This document shows, in pieces, positions 24,250-35,637 of a stretch of DNA of 64,000 bases; the first letter of the stretch is position 1; each line of letters starts with the position of its first letter. Position numbers and translations under genes: made by a program. The notes under the pieces are model-generated. The model made no database searches. It had not been told where the DNA came from and saw nothing but the letters and a program-made list of their open reading frames with translations. Source of the DNA: G965197675 sp965197675 (GTDB lineage Bacteria > Chloroflexota > Dehalococcoidia > Plut-88900); NCBI GenBank assembly GCA_965197675.1, contig OZ240221.1, forward strand, positions 930,001 through 994,000, written 5' to 3'.

Positions 24250-26673
24250 ATGAACCTCGGACAGTTCATCGACACGTTCAAGGAGGCCATCGCCCAGCGG
24301 GTGGTCGAGTCCTACCCGCCGCTCTACCGGCCCTCGGAGGCTTGTGCCCGACCCGGATCGGGTAACGGCCACAAGCTCCCTCACCTGCTTCGCAAGCCCC
24401 TGGGGGCTCAGGAGGACGCCATCAGGGGCGCGGCCCTCTCCCTCGAAGCCCACCGGGGCACCACCGTCGTCGGCGAGATGGGCACCGGCAAGACCTTCAT
24501 CGCCGCAGCCGCCGCGCACATGGCGGGCTTCAAGCGCATCCTGGTGCTGGGGCCGCCGCACCTGGTGCCCAAGTGGAAGCGGGAGGTGGAGATGACGGTG
24601 CCCGGCGCACGCGCCGTCATCGTCAAGTCCATCACCGACCTGGAGCGGCTCCGCCTCTCCATCGACTCCCTGCCTGACGGTAAGGCAGGCAGCCCCCTCT
24701 TCGCCGTCATGTCGCGGGAGAAGGCCAAGCTGTCCTACCGCTGGATGCCCGCCGTGATACAGCGGTGGGCAACGTCGAAGGGCAGGCTCCTTCGGGACGA
24801 GGAGACGGGCGAGCCGTTCCGGGTCCCCTGCTGCCCCGTCTGCACTGCCCAGATCGTGGACAAGGACGGCGTGCCCCTGACGGACGCCGACCTGAACCGC
24901 AGGAAGCACACCTGCGCCGCCTGCGACGCTCCCCTGTGGCAGGCGGACAGGGCCGGCCCCGCCCGCTACCCGTTGGCCGACTACGTGAAGCACCACATGA
25001 AGGGCTTCTTCGACCTGCTGGTCGGGGATGAGGTCCACGAGTACAAGGGAAGAGGCTCGGCCCAGGGCATCGCCGCCGGAGTCCTCGCCGACGCCTGCGG
25101 CAAGTCCCTCAGCCTGTCCGGGACTTTGATGGGCGGCTACAGCTCGACGCTCTTCCACCTGCTCTACCGGTTCAGCCCGGAGATCAGGACGGAGTTCGGG
25201 CGCTCCGACGAGCACCGCTGGATTCAGCGGTACGGCTTCGAGGAGCACACCGTCGGCAAGCCCGACGACGACTCGGTGGAGGACGGGAGGTTCAGCAGGC
25301 GGCGCAAGTACCGCAAGGTGGTGCGGGAGAGACCGGGCCTGGTGCCCTCCGCATTGTTCCACATAATCGGCAACACCGTCTTCCTGCGGCTCTCCGACGT
25401 GGCGTCGGGCCTGCCCGACTACGACGAGCAGATCCTCCTGTCCTCGATGGACTCGGAGGAGGATGCGACGGGGTACTCCCAGCGCACGGCCTACAACACC
25501 GTGTACGAGGAGCTGCGCAAGGAGCTGGCGGACGCACTGAAGAGCGGCTCCAAGCGGCTGCTGGCGACCTACCTGCAAACCCTCCTGGCCTACCCTGACG
25601 GCTGCACCAGGGGGGAGACGGTCTTCGACCCCAGGAGCGGGGACGTCATCGTCCAGGTGCCGCCCCTGTCGGAGGAGAAGCTGTACCCGAAGGAGAAGGC
25701 CCTCATCGACATGGTGGCGGCGGAGCGGATGGAGGGCCGCAGGGTGCTGGTCTACGCCACGCACACCGGCACCAGGGACATCACCGAGCGGATGGACGAC
25801 ATGCTCACACGGCACGGGTTCCGGGTGGCGGTGATGAAGGCAGATGCCGTTGCCCCGGAACGGCGGGAGGCGTGGGTGGCCGACAGGGTGAAGCAGGGAA
25901 TCGACGTGATGATCTGCCACCCCAGGCTGGTGCAGACGGGGTTGGACCTCATCGACTTCCCAACCCTGATCTGGTACGAAACCGATTACAGCGTGTACAC
26001 GATGCGGCAGGCGTCACGGCGGTCGTGGCGCATCGGGCAGCCCCGCCCGGTGAAGGTGGTGTTCATGTCCTACCGGAACACGCTACAGGCCGACGCGTTG
26101 AAGCTGGTGGCGAAGAAGATGCAAAGCTCCCTGGCGGTGGAGGGAGAGCTGCCGGAGGACGGGCTGGCCGCATACGGCGACGACGGCGACGACCTGATGA
26201 TGGCCCTGGCCCGGAAGATCGTGAGCGGCGGCGAGGAGGAGGACGAGGCCGAGACGGTGGAGGATGTCTTCGCCCATGCCAGGGATGCCGAGGCCAGCGC
26301 CGAGGAGTACCTGGTGGACGACGGCTGGAAGCCGGTGGATGTAGAGCCGGAGACCCTCGAGGTCAATGGCAACGGCCACCACTCAGACGGCATCGGGCCG
26401 ACGGTCGAGCTGGTCCTGGACACCGGCCACCACGCCAACGGCAACGGACACGCAGCCGTGGAGGTCAACGGGAACGGCAACGGCCCCCACGACGAGGCCA
26501 CGGAGCCGCAGCAGACGCTGTTCTCCTGGGCGGAGTTCATGGCCGAGGAGCCGGTGAAGCCGAAAGGCCGGGGCCGCAAGACGAAGCTCCAGCCCGCGAC
26601 CCTCTCGATGTTCGATTGGGCGCTAAACCTGGAACGGGAGCGGGAGGAGGAGCCGGTCGGCGTGGGACGATAG
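24250..26673 (+). CDS. SNF2-type superfamily 2 helicase with inserted zinc ribbon
   Basis: An 807-residue protein from the ATG at 24250 (AAGGAGA site upstream). Motif I is GEMGTGKTFIAA (residues about 75-90), motif II DEVH in LVGDEVHEYKG, and motifs V-VI include RQASRRSWRIGQPRPVKV, the SNF2-like RxxRxGQ signature. Between motifs I and II lies a four-Cys insert (CCPVCTAQ ... CAACDAPLW), probably a zinc ribbon. The C-terminal 150 residues are acidic and hold Asn-Gly repeats. A short palindromic repeat at 24669-24689 encodes LPDGKAG in frame. Likely remodels DNA during island replication or recombination. Confidence 0.88.
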   Translation: MNLGQFIDTFKEAIAQRVVESYPPLYRPSEACARPGSGNGHKLPHLLRKPLGAQEDAIRGAALSLEAHRGTTVVGEMGTGKTFIAAAAAHMAGFKRILVLGPPHLVPKWKREVEMTVPGARAVIVKSITDLERLRLSIDSLPDGKAGSPLFAVMSREKAKLSYRWMPAVIQRWATSKGRLLRDEETGEPFRVPCCPVCTAQIVDKDGVPLTDADLNRRKHTCAACDAPLWQADRAGPARYPLADYVKHHMKGFFDLLVGDEVHEYKGRGSAQGIAAGVLADACGKSLSLSGTLMGGYSSTLFHLLYRFSPEIRTEFGRSDEHRWIQRYGFEEHTVGKPDDDSVEDGRFSRRRKYRKVVRERPGLVPSALFHIIGNTVFLRLSDVASGLPDYDEQILLSSMDSEEDATGYSQRTAYNTVYEELRKELADALKSGSKRLLATYLQTLLAYPDGCTRGETVFDPRSGDVIVQVPPLSEEKLYPKEKALIDMVAAERMEGRRVLVYATHTGTRDITERMDDMLTRHGFRVAVMKADAVAPERREAWVADRVKQGIDVMICHPRLVQTGLDLIDFPTLIWYETDYSVYTMRQASRRSWRIGQPRPVKVVFMSYRNTLQADALKLVAKKMQSSLAVEGELPEDGLAAYGDDGDDLMMALARKIVSGGEEEDEAETVEDVFAHARDAEASAEEYLVDDGWKPVDVEPETLEVNGNGHHSDGIGPTVELVLDTGHHANGNGHAAVEVNGNGNGPHDEATEPQQTLFSWAEFMAEEPVKPKGRGRKTKLQPATLSMFDWALNLEREREEEPVGVGR
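24669..24689. repeat. in-frame palindromic repeat within helicase gene
   Basis: Perfect 7-bp stem CCTGCCT/AGGCAGG with a 7-nt loop, encoding LPDGKAG. Same family as 34220-34264, 35899-35921, 36547-36569 and 61286-61323. Confidence 0.6.
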
Positions 26674-26685
26674 ACCGCCAGACAC

Positions 26686-26720
26686 GGGGAGAGGACACCG
26701 AGATTAGGTGTCCTCTCCCC
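26686..26720 (+). terminator. perfect 14-bp hairpin after the helicase gene
   Basis: GGGGAGAGGACACC pairs exactly with GGTGTCCTCTCCCC across a 7-nt loop, 12 bp after the helicase stop. No U-tract follows, so termination may need more than the hairpin; it also marks the end of the GC-rich replication block. Confidence 0.75.
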
Positions 26721-26837
26721 GCCAGTCAATGTATGCGGCCCTTTTTGCGTTTCTGGAATCTGCGATAACAGGCTGCTTAAAAGTCGATGAAGAGATGACC
26801 CAGCGTGCTGTCTCATCCTCAGTCAATCAGGAGAACC

Positions 26838-27176
26838 ATGAAGGCCAAGATGGATCAACTTCAACAACAGAGGTTCGCATTTGACTTGACCTTCATGACA
26901 CGAGCTCTGGTTTGCACCGTTACAGGTCACGCTCTGTTTGAACAGATCCATGACGTAGAACGACCTAGGCTGGAGGGGGGATGGTTACGGCTCTCCCGAG
27001 TACTCGACTATGTCGGCAGTGTCCTACCCAGTCGCGCCCATATTCACTCGACCCGTGACATGAGCTCAACGAACCCGTTGATCCCAATAGTCCGATTCCT
27101 CAGTCTTAACGGTGGAAAGTTTCGATCCGCAGGTCATCCTGGTGACGAAAGACGGAGCGTTCTGGGACAAGAATAA
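26838..27176 (+). CDS. small hypothetical protein, doubtful
   Basis: A 112-residue ORF with an AGGAG Shine-Dalgarno 4 nt before the ATG. No domain recognised. Its 3' end overlaps the next ORF by 65 bp in another frame, so one of the two ends is probably wrong or the pair is a decayed single gene. Base composition is lower in GC than the preceding replication block. Confidence 0.3.
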   Translation: MKAKMDQLQQQRFAFDLTFMTRALVCTVTGHALFEQIHDVERPRLEGGWLRLSRVLDYVGSVLPSRAHIHSTRDMSSTNPLIPIVRFLSLNGGKFRSAGHPGDERRSVLGQE

Positions 27177-27705
27177 GACCAAGTTGAACGAAAGCTTGGC
27201 GAAAGAGCTTAATGATGCGGGACTTCCCTGTAACTCGGTTGTTGTCCTACGCACACTTGACAGGGTCATCAGTGAATTCCTGCGTGGCAAACTCTCCGAC
27301 GCAGATTGGATAAGGATTCGGATCGAGAATGGTGAAATCTCTGACTTCGCCGATTCTAGTCCTAGTGCTTTATGGGGCGCGACTACTTGGATACATGAAC
27401 ACCCTGACATCTTTGACAATTACCAAGGGAGTAGCATCCGGGGCTACACATCCGTTCAGTTTGATAGGATGAAAGAGGTTTCGTTTGGACGTGTCAACGA
27501 GACAATCGACTTGGGGTCGAGCGAGGTCGTGGTCAGGTCTGAATGGACAGGAACAGCTGTGATTGTGGGGTACAGCGGCCCTAATCGTTCCGAACACTTG
27601 GACGTAGCGCTACGGTTCACTATGGGATCGCTTATCGAGACTATGCCCGGGCACGCATTTGTGACGGAACACGATGTAAGTGACATGACTTTAGACAGTT
27701 CATGA
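27112..27705 (+). CDS. hypothetical protein resembling the C-terminal half of a PIN-like (DUF4935) nuclease
   Basis: A 197-residue ORF starting at a GTG. The stretch VILVTKDGAFWDKNKTKLNE followed by a helix and VVVLRTLDRVISEF looks like the second half of a PIN-domain fold, where a late acidic residue and D/N-x-D occur, but the N-terminal Asp strand is missing, so it may be a 5'-truncated gene. The rest (about 90 residues) is a beta-rich domain I do not recognise. Low confidence in the family. Confidence 0.4.
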   Translation: MESFDPQVILVTKDGAFWDKNKTKLNESLAKELNDAGLPCNSVVVLRTLDRVISEFLRGKLSDADWIRIRIENGEISDFADSSPSALWGATTWIHEHPDIFDNYQGSSIRGYTSVQFDRMKEVSFGRVNETIDLGSSEVVVRSEWTGTAVIVGYSGPNRSEHLDVALRFTMGSLIETMPGHAFVTEHDVSDMTLDSS

Positions 27706-27858
27706 AGGCCAGCACAGGCAGTTCAAGCGCCCTCCGCTCGTTGTCAGCCTGTCCTTGGTTTCAGTGCGCTCAACCCCACCAGACTTAACGAAATCAAGAA
27801 CTTTCACGTTGCGATTCATGTTGACCCTGTAGAGAAGGGCTGACCTTCTACAGCGAAC

Positions 27859-30995
<3,137 letters not shown>

Positions 30996-30999
<4 letters not shown>

Positions 31000-31562
31000 G
31001 GGGCATCTCCCGTAGGGGCGGTTCGCGAACCACCCCTACAAGGGTGTTCGAGGATAGCGTCGGGGTTCTCCGCGTCCATTTCCCATTGCATGGGATTGTT
31101 GACTATGTACTCTCGAATCCGGGCCAGTTCCTCATCATCTCGGATGACATGCTCGTAGTAGTTGCGCTGCCACAGTGGTTGGCCTGGCGTACCCTGAGCA
31201 AGGTTGACCTGTTTGGTGGTTACTGTCTTGAACGCGCCTACCAACCGGCCCAAAGGTTTTCGCGACGTGGGGGCAATGATCACGATGATACCGTGCAGAT
31301 GATTGGGCATGATGATGTACGAGTCCAACTCCACGTAGGGATATTGCATCGCCAGCCACTCCCAGGCGTCCAATATCAGCTGACCGGTGTCGTTCAATCT
31401 CATTTCACCACCGATGACATCTCCGAAAAGGAGTACGCGCTCGCGGGTAACGATAGTAACGTAGTAAGCGCCGCTCCGGGCGTAGTCATGCCCAGGCAGC
31501 CTGATGGACCTGCGGTGATGGAGGTTTGGGTCGTCGCGGCGGTTCAATGGGGCATCTCCCAA
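30996..31562 (-). CDS. REP-associated tyrosine transposase (RAYT)
   Basis: A 188-residue Y1 transposase of the HUH family: LPGHDYARSGAYYVTIVTRER at the N-terminus, the metal-binding HUH motif in MPNHLHGIIVI, and the catalytic Tyr region WQRNYYEHVIRDDEEL. It lies between two near-identical palindromes (31012-31039 and 31584-31612), as expected for a REPtron. Its stop overlaps the first codon of hsdR. RAYTs cut and rejoin single-stranded REP DNA. Confidence 0.9.
31012..31039. repeat. REP-like palindrome, hsdR-proximal
   Basis: GTAGGGGCGGTTCGCGAACC followed by ACCCCTAC, a 28-bp near-perfect palindrome overlapping the 3' end of the RAYT gene. It matches the palindrome at 31584-31612 at all but a few positions. 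Confidence 0.85.
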
Positions 31563-31583
31563 GGGCGGAATGTATCGTCCCCC

Positions 31584-31612
31584 GTAGGGACGGTTCGCGA
31601 ACCGCCCCTACG
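31584..31612. repeat. REP-like palindrome, upstream of RAYT
   Basis: GTAGGGACGGTTCGCGAACC followed by GCCCCTAC. Together with 31012-31039 it brackets the RAYT gene, giving a self-contained REP-RAYT-REP unit. Confidence 0.85.
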
Positions 31613-31619
31613 ATTGTCG

Positions 31620-31657
31620 TCGGCCCGTTCAACGTTTGCTTCGGTGATGGTGGTCAT
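31620..31657 (-). pseudogene. remnant copy of the hsdR 5' end
   Basis: From the ATG complementary to 31655-31657 the peptide reads MTTITEANVERA, against MTTLTEADVEQA at the start of the intact hsdR at 30999; nine of twelve residues agree. The frame then runs into the REP. The RAYT/REP unit is thus flanked on both sides by hsdR start sequence, one copy intact and one decayed. Confidence 0.6.
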
Positions 31658-31691
31658 GGGATTGTCAACAAATGGGGCACGTGTTACTGGT

Positions 31692-31907
31692 TCACAGTTG
31701 AGCGTAGAACTCCTTGTTCAGCCAGCTCACCCTAGACCTATCAGCTTCAGTTCTTGCACGCCATTGCCACTCCAGCAACACATCCTCGATTCGTGAGGCC
31801 ACCATATGCAGTCTAGGCCCATGTCTTCGGTCACCTAACTGAGTAAGGACATCTTCTGTAATGGATAGTGCGGCAGTCCACGTTTGACTGGAGTTGTTCA
31901 AGACCAT
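31692..31907 (-). CDS. small hypothetical protein downstream of the reverse transcriptase
   Basis: A 71-residue helical protein (SITEDVLTQLGDRRHGPRLH ... VLLEWQWRARTEADRSRVSW). It follows the reverse transcriptase on the same strand with a 57-bp gap and may be part of the RT module. No family recognised. The gap and this ORF are also where a structured RNA partner of the RT could lie. Confidence 0.4.
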   Translation of the reverse strand: MVLNNSSQTWTAALSITEDVLTQLGDRRHGPRLHMVASRIEDVLLEWQWRARTEADRSRVSWLNKEFYAQL

Positions 31908-31964
31908 TTTCCCTGCTTCTATCTCACATCAAACTGCCACTGCCTGAGAGATTCCGAGCACGAG

Positions 31965-33530
31965 TCAATTGATGACTGACGTATCAATGAATGTTACACC
32001 TTCCGACTTCATGATTGAAAAGGCAGTGTCCTGAGAGGGGGTGGCGGCGTATGGATCGCTTATCACTCCTTCTGCAAACAACTGGTACAGGAGTAACCAG
32101 TATTGGTCAATCTCATAGAAATCTTGTTTGTCAAGAGAATTGGCGAACCCTATCACTCTAAGCTTTTCGGCTTGCGATCCCGCAATGTACATGAGCAGTA
32201 GACAGACACAATCTCTGTCATCAATAATCTTTTCGTAGCAACAATCCTTTACCGTCACGTTGTACTTGCTAGCCATAAAGAGCCCCCAAGCAACTGCGTC
32301 AGATCTGGCTCTTCGGGCGTTTTCGCAAATGATTGACTGGAGTTCACTTCCATATCGGAATTGCCCACTATTGGTTAAATTCTTGTCAAACAGGCTCTTG
32401 ATAACTGGAATCAAGGACGGCTGATGAAATGCCAAATTGGCGGCATACTTTACTACCGTTTCAACCGTGTCGGGACTGGCCTCTGACGCGGAATCTAGGA
32501 CTGTACTGGCTAATGCCTTGAGACCGTACTTCATCGCGCTACCATCCGGATTGTGTTCCGCGACGCGAACCACCAAATCCAAGTAACTGACCGCGTCGTT
32601 GGCGGTGATTGGACTATGCTTAGGGAGGCCGTCCTTCAGTTGAATGACCCAATCACTGCTTGTAATCATGGGCAGGCGACGAATGTGAGTCTTGCCAACA
32701 TTTAGAGAGAGTTTGTACCTTGTCAACTCTCTCGATAATTCAGAAACGAAGCGCTCTGCCTCCTCAAAGGACTCACAGAAAGCAGTATAGTCGTCGATAT
32801 ACCGGTAGTATGTAAACTTTCTACTCAAGCTATCGTCAATCCGAGCCAAGATAGCCTCTGAAATGATACTGGATGTGGCTGGCCCGATTACGATTCCACT
32901 CGTCTCGTTCCGTGTAGTGCGGCGCAAGTCTTTATCCAGCTTGTTGTACCACTTCTGCCATATCGTCCTGTTCTTCTTTGCTTCAGCGAAACCAACGAGA
33001 GCCCAAGGTATTGAATGCGAATAAATGCTGAGATAGAAATTGGAGATATCGGTATTGACGACGAATCGTTTACCATAAGATGACTGAAGCTGCTTCTGTG
33101 CAGCCGTCAGACTGCTTTCGTAATCCATTATGACTACCCTGCCATCGCCGTAACGTTTCGGAATCACACCACTGTTTTTGTTCTCTGAGACATATTGCAG
33201 GTGCTTCCAGTTCTTAGCGATTGTCAATGCTAACTTGGAGTAGGGTTTGGGGTGGGGTATCGACAAAACCCGGGCCACGCCGTTGAATCGCGTCATCCTG
33301 TAGGTTACTACGTCATACCCTGAGAAGTGCTCTGGTCTTTTCTCTTTGAGACTAGAAAGCTTCTCGGCAACGGTGCCAGTAAATGATTCCGAATTCAAAA
33401 CCGGCGGCAATTCAACACGATCGGAAGTATGGTTGGGGAGAAAATTGTACTTAAGCAGCGCGTTCAGAACGAAGTCCTCATCAAGGGCATTGGTCGTGGC
33501 TAAGACTGCCTGTGCAAGACTGCTTACCAT
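31965..33530 (-). CDS. reverse transcriptase of the defence-associated (UG/DRT/Abi-like) type
   Basis: A 521-residue protein. The RT domain has the first catalytic Asp in VVNTDISNFYLSIY (Asp161), the SGIVIGPATSSIISEAILARID segment, and the catalytic YIDD at 244-247, followed by LSLNVGKTHI. There is no maturase, endonuclease or Cas1 domain; instead a C-terminal all-helical region of about 230 residues, as in unknown-group RTs shown to act in phage defence. It overlaps the hsdS stop by 7 bp, so it is translated as part of the restriction operon. The exact DRT class cannot be set from sequence alone. Confidence 0.85.
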   Translation of the reverse strand: MVSSLAQAVLATTNALDEDFVLNALLKYNFLPNHTSDRVELPPVLNSESFTGTVAEKLSSLKEKRPEHFSGYDVVTYRMTRFNGVARVLSIPHPKPYSKLALTIAKNWKHLQYVSENKNSGVIPKRYGDGRVVIMDYESSLTAAQKQLQSSYGKRFVVNTDISNFYLSIYSHSIPWALVGFAEAKKNRTIWQKWYNKLDKDLRRTTRNETSGIVIGPATSSIISEAILARIDDSLSRKFTYYRYIDDYTAFCESFEEAERFVSELSRELTRYKLSLNVGKTHIRRLPMITSSDWVIQLKDGLPKHSPITANDAVSYLDLVVRVAEHNPDGSAMKYGLKALASTVLDSASEASPDTVETVVKYAANLAFHQPSLIPVIKSLFDKNLTNSGQFRYGSELQSIICENARRARSDAVAWGLFMASKYNVTVKDCCYEKIIDDRDCVCLLLMYIAGSQAEKLRVIGFANSLDKQDFYEIDQYWLLLYQLFAEGVISDPYAATPSQDTAFSIMKSEGVTFIDTSVIN

Positions 33531-35218
33531 TGTGTTAATTCTCCTGCGCTTACCTCCCCCGACATCAGCCCCGGCAACAGTGCATCCCGCTGCGCACCGA
33601 GAGTGCGGGATTCTCTCAGGTTGTTGAGTATATGAGCCATGACCGGTTCGACCATTGCTTCGAACACTAACGCCAAGTTAATGGGTGCCAGTGCCATTTC
33701 AACGAGAGTGAAGGTCTGGCGAGTGATTGTGTCGAAGATCGTGCCGTGAGTACGAGTCTGCAATTCATCCACGGCCGTCTTCAAATTCCAGTAGGTGAAG
33801 AAGTCAGGGTAGCCGTGCGCTCCTCGTATTCCGTAGCAGGTTTGGTTCATCGCCATTGGTACTCCGAGACAAGCCAATCTACCAACGGTGCCTCTGGCTG
33901 TAATGACGGTGGTTCCCGCAGCTAGTGTTCGTGTTGCGCTGTTCTCTACGCCAGATTGAGTGATCGTTCTCTCTGTATCCAACACAAACACGTCGCTTCC
34001 GTTAGGAGCATCCTTCGCAGTGTACCAAGGTATGTCTCCACCCCAATAGCCCGGTACGGATGTCTTGGGAGTCCCTCCGCTGAGCAGTTCTATGACGTCA
34101 TCTAGGACTCCAACCCCCCACCCCTCCGGTATCTCCCCAAGCTCCGAGTCCACCAGCCTGTCGGGGAAGAGGTCGTAGAGGTAGGCCGGGAGGCCGGGGA
34201 GGGACTCCCCTCTCCGCCAGCCTGTCTGACCGCCTGCCTCGCCGTCAGGCAGGGCAGACAGGCGACCCTCCATCTTGGCCCGCACCGGGTCGAAGTCCAC
34301 GAACCACGACTTGAACAGCGCCCGCGCCATCGCCTCCAGGGTCTCGTTCATCCGCCGGTTGAGCTCGATCTTGTCGTCCAGCGTGCCTAGGATATGGGCG
34401 ATGGCCCGCTGTTCGGGCAGGGGTGGAAGGGGGATTTCAAGCGAGGAAAGTTCGGATAGGCTGAAGTTTGCCTGAACCGATTGCACTACGCGCGTAAAGG
34501 CTCGCTTGGTGCGGACATCATCACGCAGAACATAATAAAGGAATCGAGGATTAACTAAGGCCTGATTTGGACGCACTATTGCGACTGCTTGATTAGTATT
34601 CGCTGGAAGTATGTCTTTTTGTACCCATGCGACGCGCCCGATAGTACCGGCAATTGTAAATAGCACGTCGTCTTGTTGTAGTACAGATCGTGCAAGCAGC
34701 TGGTTAGTTTCATCGTCAATATAGGCAAACTTCGTTGCGTCGAAACGGCCATCATCTCTTATCGATTCTGCTTTTACAAACGAAATGCCCTCACTTACGA
34801 AGTGACCACCTACAGTAGTTGGGGTAGTCCCCTTGGTCACTCGATAGGAGAGCTCCCCTACTGTTGCCTCGACCCATGCAGCCGCATCGCTCCTTGCCCC
34901 CTTGGCAGCACCAAGTTGCACCACCACGTAGTCCCGCTTTATCTCCCTATGGAAGCTCTCCGGCAGCATCGCCCAGTCGTGCACCTGAACCAGGAAGGGG
35001 ATGTTCGACTTCTCGATCGCCTCCAGCAGGTCATAGAACCCACCATCCAACGCTTCCAGGGCAGAACCGCGCAGCACTAGGTCTAGGTCGCTCCCATCGT
35101 GGCTCTCGCCGTTCACCCGGCTACCGTATGCCCACACCTCAACGCCGGGCACATGCTCACGGAGCAAAGCTTCGAGCTGGTCGCGATAACGGCGCGGCAA
35201 CGCCAGCCGGTCAGCCAT
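33524..35218 (-). CDS. hsdS: HsdS specificity subunit with N-terminal MNT nucleotidyltransferase domain
   Basis: A 564-residue fusion. Residues about 1-105 are a minimal nucleotidyltransferase: WAYGSRVNGESHDGSDLDLV holds the GSxxxG and DxD (Asp44, Asp46) of MNT enzymes. From about residue 115 it is a two-TRD type I specificity protein, with LPEQRAIAHILGTLDDKIELNRRM as the first conserved spacer helix and LRESRTLGAQRDALLPGLMSG as the second. The upstream gene is a HEPN protein overlapping by 8 bp, its natural partner. A 45-bp palindromic repeat encodes part of the inter-TRD linker (LPDGEAGGQ). Such MNT-HsdS fusions are unusual to my knowledge. Confidence 0.93.
   Translation of the reverse strand: MADRLALPRRYRDQLEALLREHVPGVEVWAYGSRVNGESHDGSDLDLVLRGSALEALDGGFYDLLEAIEKSNIPFLVQVHDWAMLPESFHREIKRDYVVVQLGAAKGARSDAAAWVEATVGELSYRVTKGTTPTTVGGHFVSEGISFVKAESIRDDGRFDATKFAYIDDETNQLLARSVLQQDDVLFTIAGTIGRVAWVQKDILPANTNQAVAIVRPNQALVNPRFLYYVLRDDVRTKRAFTRVVQSVQANFSLSELSSLEIPLPPLPEQRAIAHILGTLDDKIELNRRMNETLEAMARALFKSWFVDFDPVRAKMEGRLSALPDGEAGGQTGWRRGESLPGLPAYLYDLFPDRLVDSELGEIPEGWGVGVLDDVIELLSGGTPKTSVPGYWGGDIPWYTAKDAPNGSDVFVLDTERTITQSGVENSATRTLAAGTTVITARGTVGRLACLGVPMAMNQTCYGIRGAHGYPDFFTYWNLKTAVDELQTRTHGTIFDTITRQTFTLVEMALAPINLALVFEAMVEPVMAHILNNLRESRTLGAQRDALLPGLMSGEVSAGELTQW
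34220..34264. repeat. in-frame nested palindromic repeat in hsdS
   Basis: CCTGTCTG and CGCCTGCCT pair with AGGCAGG and CAGACAGG across a short loop, a strong nested hairpin in the linker between the two target-recognition domains. It is the longest member of the palindromic family in this window. Confidence 0.7.
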
Positions 35219-35633
35219 CCTCCCCCTCCGCTATGACCCTCGCAAGCTCCCTGGCGTCTGTGATGAAGTCCGGCAACAGCTTCAGCGTCATCTCCGCGAA
35301 CCCCTCTCCATAATCGTGAGCTGTGTCGTTCCTATTGTCCCGGTAGGCAAACCAGCGCTCGCAGGCCTCCACCGATATGAGGTCATGCTTGGCGGCGTGC
35401 CGGAAGGCGTCCTTGAAGGTCTGACGGTCAGCCTGCCGGTTGCTTGCGAAGTAGGGCCGCAGCCGCTTCTTGAGTAGGCTGCCGGACTGCTCCAGCACGA
35501 TTTCGAACTCCTTGACCGAAGCGGCGCGAAAGATTTCATAGAAAGTATCGCCAGGTTCGCGTTGTTGCAGCTGCTCGAAGGCTGACTCCAGGGTATTGAT
35601 GCAGCGGACGAGGAAATCCGTGTTGATGGGCAT
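35211..35633 (-). CDS. HEPN-domain protein (HI0074-type nucleotidyltransferase substrate-binding family)
   Basis: A 140-residue all-helical protein starting MPINTDFL at 35633, 4 nt after the hsdM stop. It matches the HI0074/HEPN family (FYEIFRAASVKEFEIVLEQS ... DAFRHAAKHDLISVEACERW). The motif RNDTAH is an Rx4H, the RNase signature of HEPN toxins. Its partner MNT domain is the N-terminus of the next gene, HsdS. In HEPN-MNT toxin-antitoxin systems the MNT enzyme AMPylates and neutralises the HEPN RNase. A longer upstream frame overlaps hsdM and is not needed. Confidence 0.88.
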   Translation of the reverse strand: MPINTDFLVRCINTLESAFEQLQQREPGDTFYEIFRAASVKEFEIVLEQSGSLLKKRLRPYFASNRQADRQTFKDAFRHAAKHDLISVEACERWFAYRDNRNDTAHDYGEGFAEMTLKLLPDFITDARELARVIAEGEDG

Positions 35634-35637
35634 TGGC

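Noticed and set aside
24229..25920. Minus-strand frame of 563 codons over the helicase gene
   Set aside because: It is the antisense of a GC-rich helicase with all motifs intact; the antisense peptide is Arg/Val/His-rich with no domain.
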